DNA of 15,727 nucleotides from Clostridiales bacterium (GTDB taxonomy: Bacteria > Bacillota > Clostridia > WRLR01): NCBI GenBank assembly GCA_031263625.1, contig JAISFK010000420.1, positions 1 through 15,727 on the forward strand, written 5' to 3'. Numbering within the stretch: the first letter of the stretch is position 1; each line of letters opens with the position of its first letter. Of this stretch, positions 14,740 to 15,727 are shown piece after piece. Made by a program: the position numbers and the translations under genes. Under the pieces are notes generated by a model that saw only the letters and a program-made list of their open reading frames with translations, had not been told where the DNA came from and searched no databases.

Positions 14740-14964
14740 CACAAAAAATGGCGCATAAAGGCGCGGCTATGCAACCAAGGGCAAGCGCCAAGTGCTACAG
14801 AGCGCGGCCCGTGCGCAAAAATCGCGGCCATGCGCTGCATATATGCTCGCGCAACCCCCCCCCTCCGCGCCGCAACCTACGCCATAACCACCGCGCAACC
14901 CCGCCGTAGCTACCATTGGCCCTGCGCAGCCACGCAGGCCGCGCAAATGAATTTCGAAAACAAT

Positions 14965-14994
14965 TTGACAAGCCCGGCCCGGCCATTGTATAAT
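14965..14994 (+). promoter_or_regulatory. tRNA-Ala promoter
   Basis: TTGACA at 14965-14970 and TATAAT at 14989-14994, both perfect hexamers, are separated by 18 nt. The transcript would start near 15001 and carry a 5' leader of about 55 nt to be removed by RNase P. Confidence 0.9.
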
Positions 14995-15056
14995 ACTGCA
15001 CAGCGGCGTGAACGCGAACGAATGGCATTGAAAACTGAATATTTCTTCCAAATTCT

Positions 15057-15129
15057 GGGGGTATAGCTCAGCTGGGAGAGCGCTTGAATGGCATTCAAGA
15101 GGCCAGCGGTTCGATCCCGCTTATCTCCA
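15057..15129 (+). tRNA. tRNA-Ala(GGC)
   Basis: A complete cloverleaf: acceptor GGGGGTA (15057-15063) with TATCTCC (15122-15128) and discriminator A73; D stem GCTC/GAGC; anticodon stem CTTGA/TCAAG with loop ATGGCAT, giving anticodon GGC at 15090-15092; T arm AGCGG-TTCGATC-CCGCT. The acceptor contains G3:U70, the identity determinant for alanyl-tRNA synthetase. CCA is not encoded (the sequence continues CAT), so it must be added after transcription. It has its own promoter and terminator. A serine recombinase gene ends about 80 nt downstream. Confidence 0.95.
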
Positions 15130-15135
15130 CATCGT

Positions 15136-15175
15136 AAAAGCCTTGAAAACACTACGTTTTCGGGGCTTTTGTTTT
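15136..15175. terminator. tRNA-Ala terminator, possibly bidirectional
   Basis: AAAAGCC (15136-15142) pairs with GGCTTTT (15164-15170), and inner GAAAAC pairs with GTTTTC, followed by GTTTT. The A-rich 5' flank means the minus-strand copy also ends in T's, so it could stop transcription from the recombinase gene as well. Confidence 0.85.
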
Positions 15176-15210
15176 GCTGAATAAATGTTCTTTTTTGGGG
15201 TGTCATTGAT

Positions 15211-15727
15211 TTAGTCCGACTGCAATGCACCCGGATGTGCTACCCCCAATTGCTTGCAATCCACAGCCAGATCAATCTCAATCTCATAACCCCGCTTGAC
15301 GCGGACAGTTTTCATTATGCACGACAGAATCATCTTCTTGGCTTCCTTGTCACACCCGTCGTACATGTCTGCCCAGTTTTTCATAGCGTCGAAACGCTCG
15401 GAGAGAGATTTTTTTATTCGCTCGCCGTCCCGAATTTTTTCTTCCATCGCACGTACTGTTCGCTCCGACTCCGCCGACCGCGCTTTTGCTTCTTCATACA
15501 GCTTGTTCAGCAAGTCAGGGTTCAGCTTGCTCTCGCCGCGAATTACTTTGATGACTTCTGATTCGTACTCCAACACCTCGGCAGTGCAAGCTTGAAAAGA
15601 TGCTTTCGCGGTGGCAAGGCTCAGCTGGCATTCGGCAATTCTTTCGGCGTGCCGCTCCGCGATGATCGCTTCTTTAGGTACGTCGTTCAATTGTCCAAAT
15701 AGTCTGTGGATGACTGATTCCACCATC
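15211..15727 (-). CDS. large serine recombinase, C-terminal part (runs off the right edge)
   Basis: The frame is open to the right edge and stops at 15211-15213, giving about 171 visible C-terminal residues. The composition fits the C-terminal region of large serine recombinases: a long charged coiled coil (about CQLSLATAKASFQ to EEKIRDGERIKKSLSERFDAM) and then a strand-rich end, MILSCIMKTVRVKRGYEIEIDL, typical of resolvase-family integrases of Bacillota elements. The catalytic serine domain and zinc ribbon would lie outside the window. The first visible Met is probably internal. Base composition is less GC-rich than its neighbours, consistent with a mobile element. A relaxase or other coiled-coil protein is a less likely alternative. 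Confidence 0.72.
   Translation of the reverse strand, partial: MVESVIHRLFGQLNDVPKEAIIAERHAERIAECQLSLATAKASFQACTAEVLEYESEVIKVIRGESKLNPDLLNKLYEEAKARSAESERTVRAMEEKIRDGERIKKSLSERFDAMKNWADMYDGCDKEAKKMILSCIMKTVRVKRGYEIEIDLAVDCKQLGVAHPGALQSD

Larger units (their letters stand above)
14667..15056. other. pseI-tRNA intergenic region
   Basis: This 390-nt gap contains the two divergent promoters listed separately. The centre (about 14750-14940) is GC-rich with a run of C's and no convincing open frame, hairpin with T-tail or repeat. Confidence 0.5.

Noticed and set aside
15020..15150. Short direct repeats around the tRNA (GAATGGCATT at 15020 and 15086; TTGAAAAC at 15028 and 15143) as attachment sites
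   Set aside because: Only 8-10 nt and one copy lies within the anticodon arm; likely chance, and the element lies to the right of the tRNA.
1..15727. CRISPR array, toxin-antitoxin or phage-defence system
   Set aside because: No regularly spaced long repeats, no Cas, nuclease, TIR or similar signatures were seen; the tandem repeats present have no unique spacers.

Overview
The window looks like chromosomal DNA from a GC-rich relative of the Bacillota (Clostridia-like). The main reasons are a PolC-type replicative DNA polymerase, a ClpE-type zinc-finger Clp ATPase, near-consensus SigA-type promoters (TTGACA, 17-18 bp, TATAAT-like) and strong Shine-Dalgarno sequences. Genes are GC-rich and intergenic regions often AT-rich. 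The lineage is an inference from gene content; no rRNA is present.

Layout, left to right. argJ (+, arginine biosynthesis) ends in a strong hairpin terminator. A small stand-alone ATP-cone protein (+) follows, behind a structured leader. Between it and the convergent Clp gene lie a perfect 18-bp hairpin and a telomere-like array of degenerate 7-bp repeats, which runs into the 3' end of the Clp gene. clpE and polC are both on the minus strand. polC is divergent from an AGXT-like class V aminotransferase (+), which is followed by serA (+); together these two can supply phosphoserine. A GNAT acetyltransferase (+) is convergent with pseI (-, pseudaminic acid synthase). The right end holds tRNA-Ala(GGC) with its own promoter and terminator, then the 3' part of a large serine recombinase pointing at the tRNA, probably the edge of an integrated element.

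The most notable points are these. (1) The PolC appears to lack the 3'-5' exonuclease domain that normally interrupts its PHP domain. (2) A 26-bp sequence (one mismatch) occurs just upstream of both the ATP-cone gene and polC, in the same orientation relative to each gene. (3) Several otherwise conserved proteins (ClpE, PolC, PseI, GNAT) carry Gly/Ala/Asp/Pro-rich low-complexity insertions at domain junctions or surface loops. (4) Intergenic regions carry degenerate short tandem repeats of different periods (7 bp beside clpE, 8/14 bp before serA). No CRISPR array, toxin-antitoxin pair or recognisable defence system was seen.
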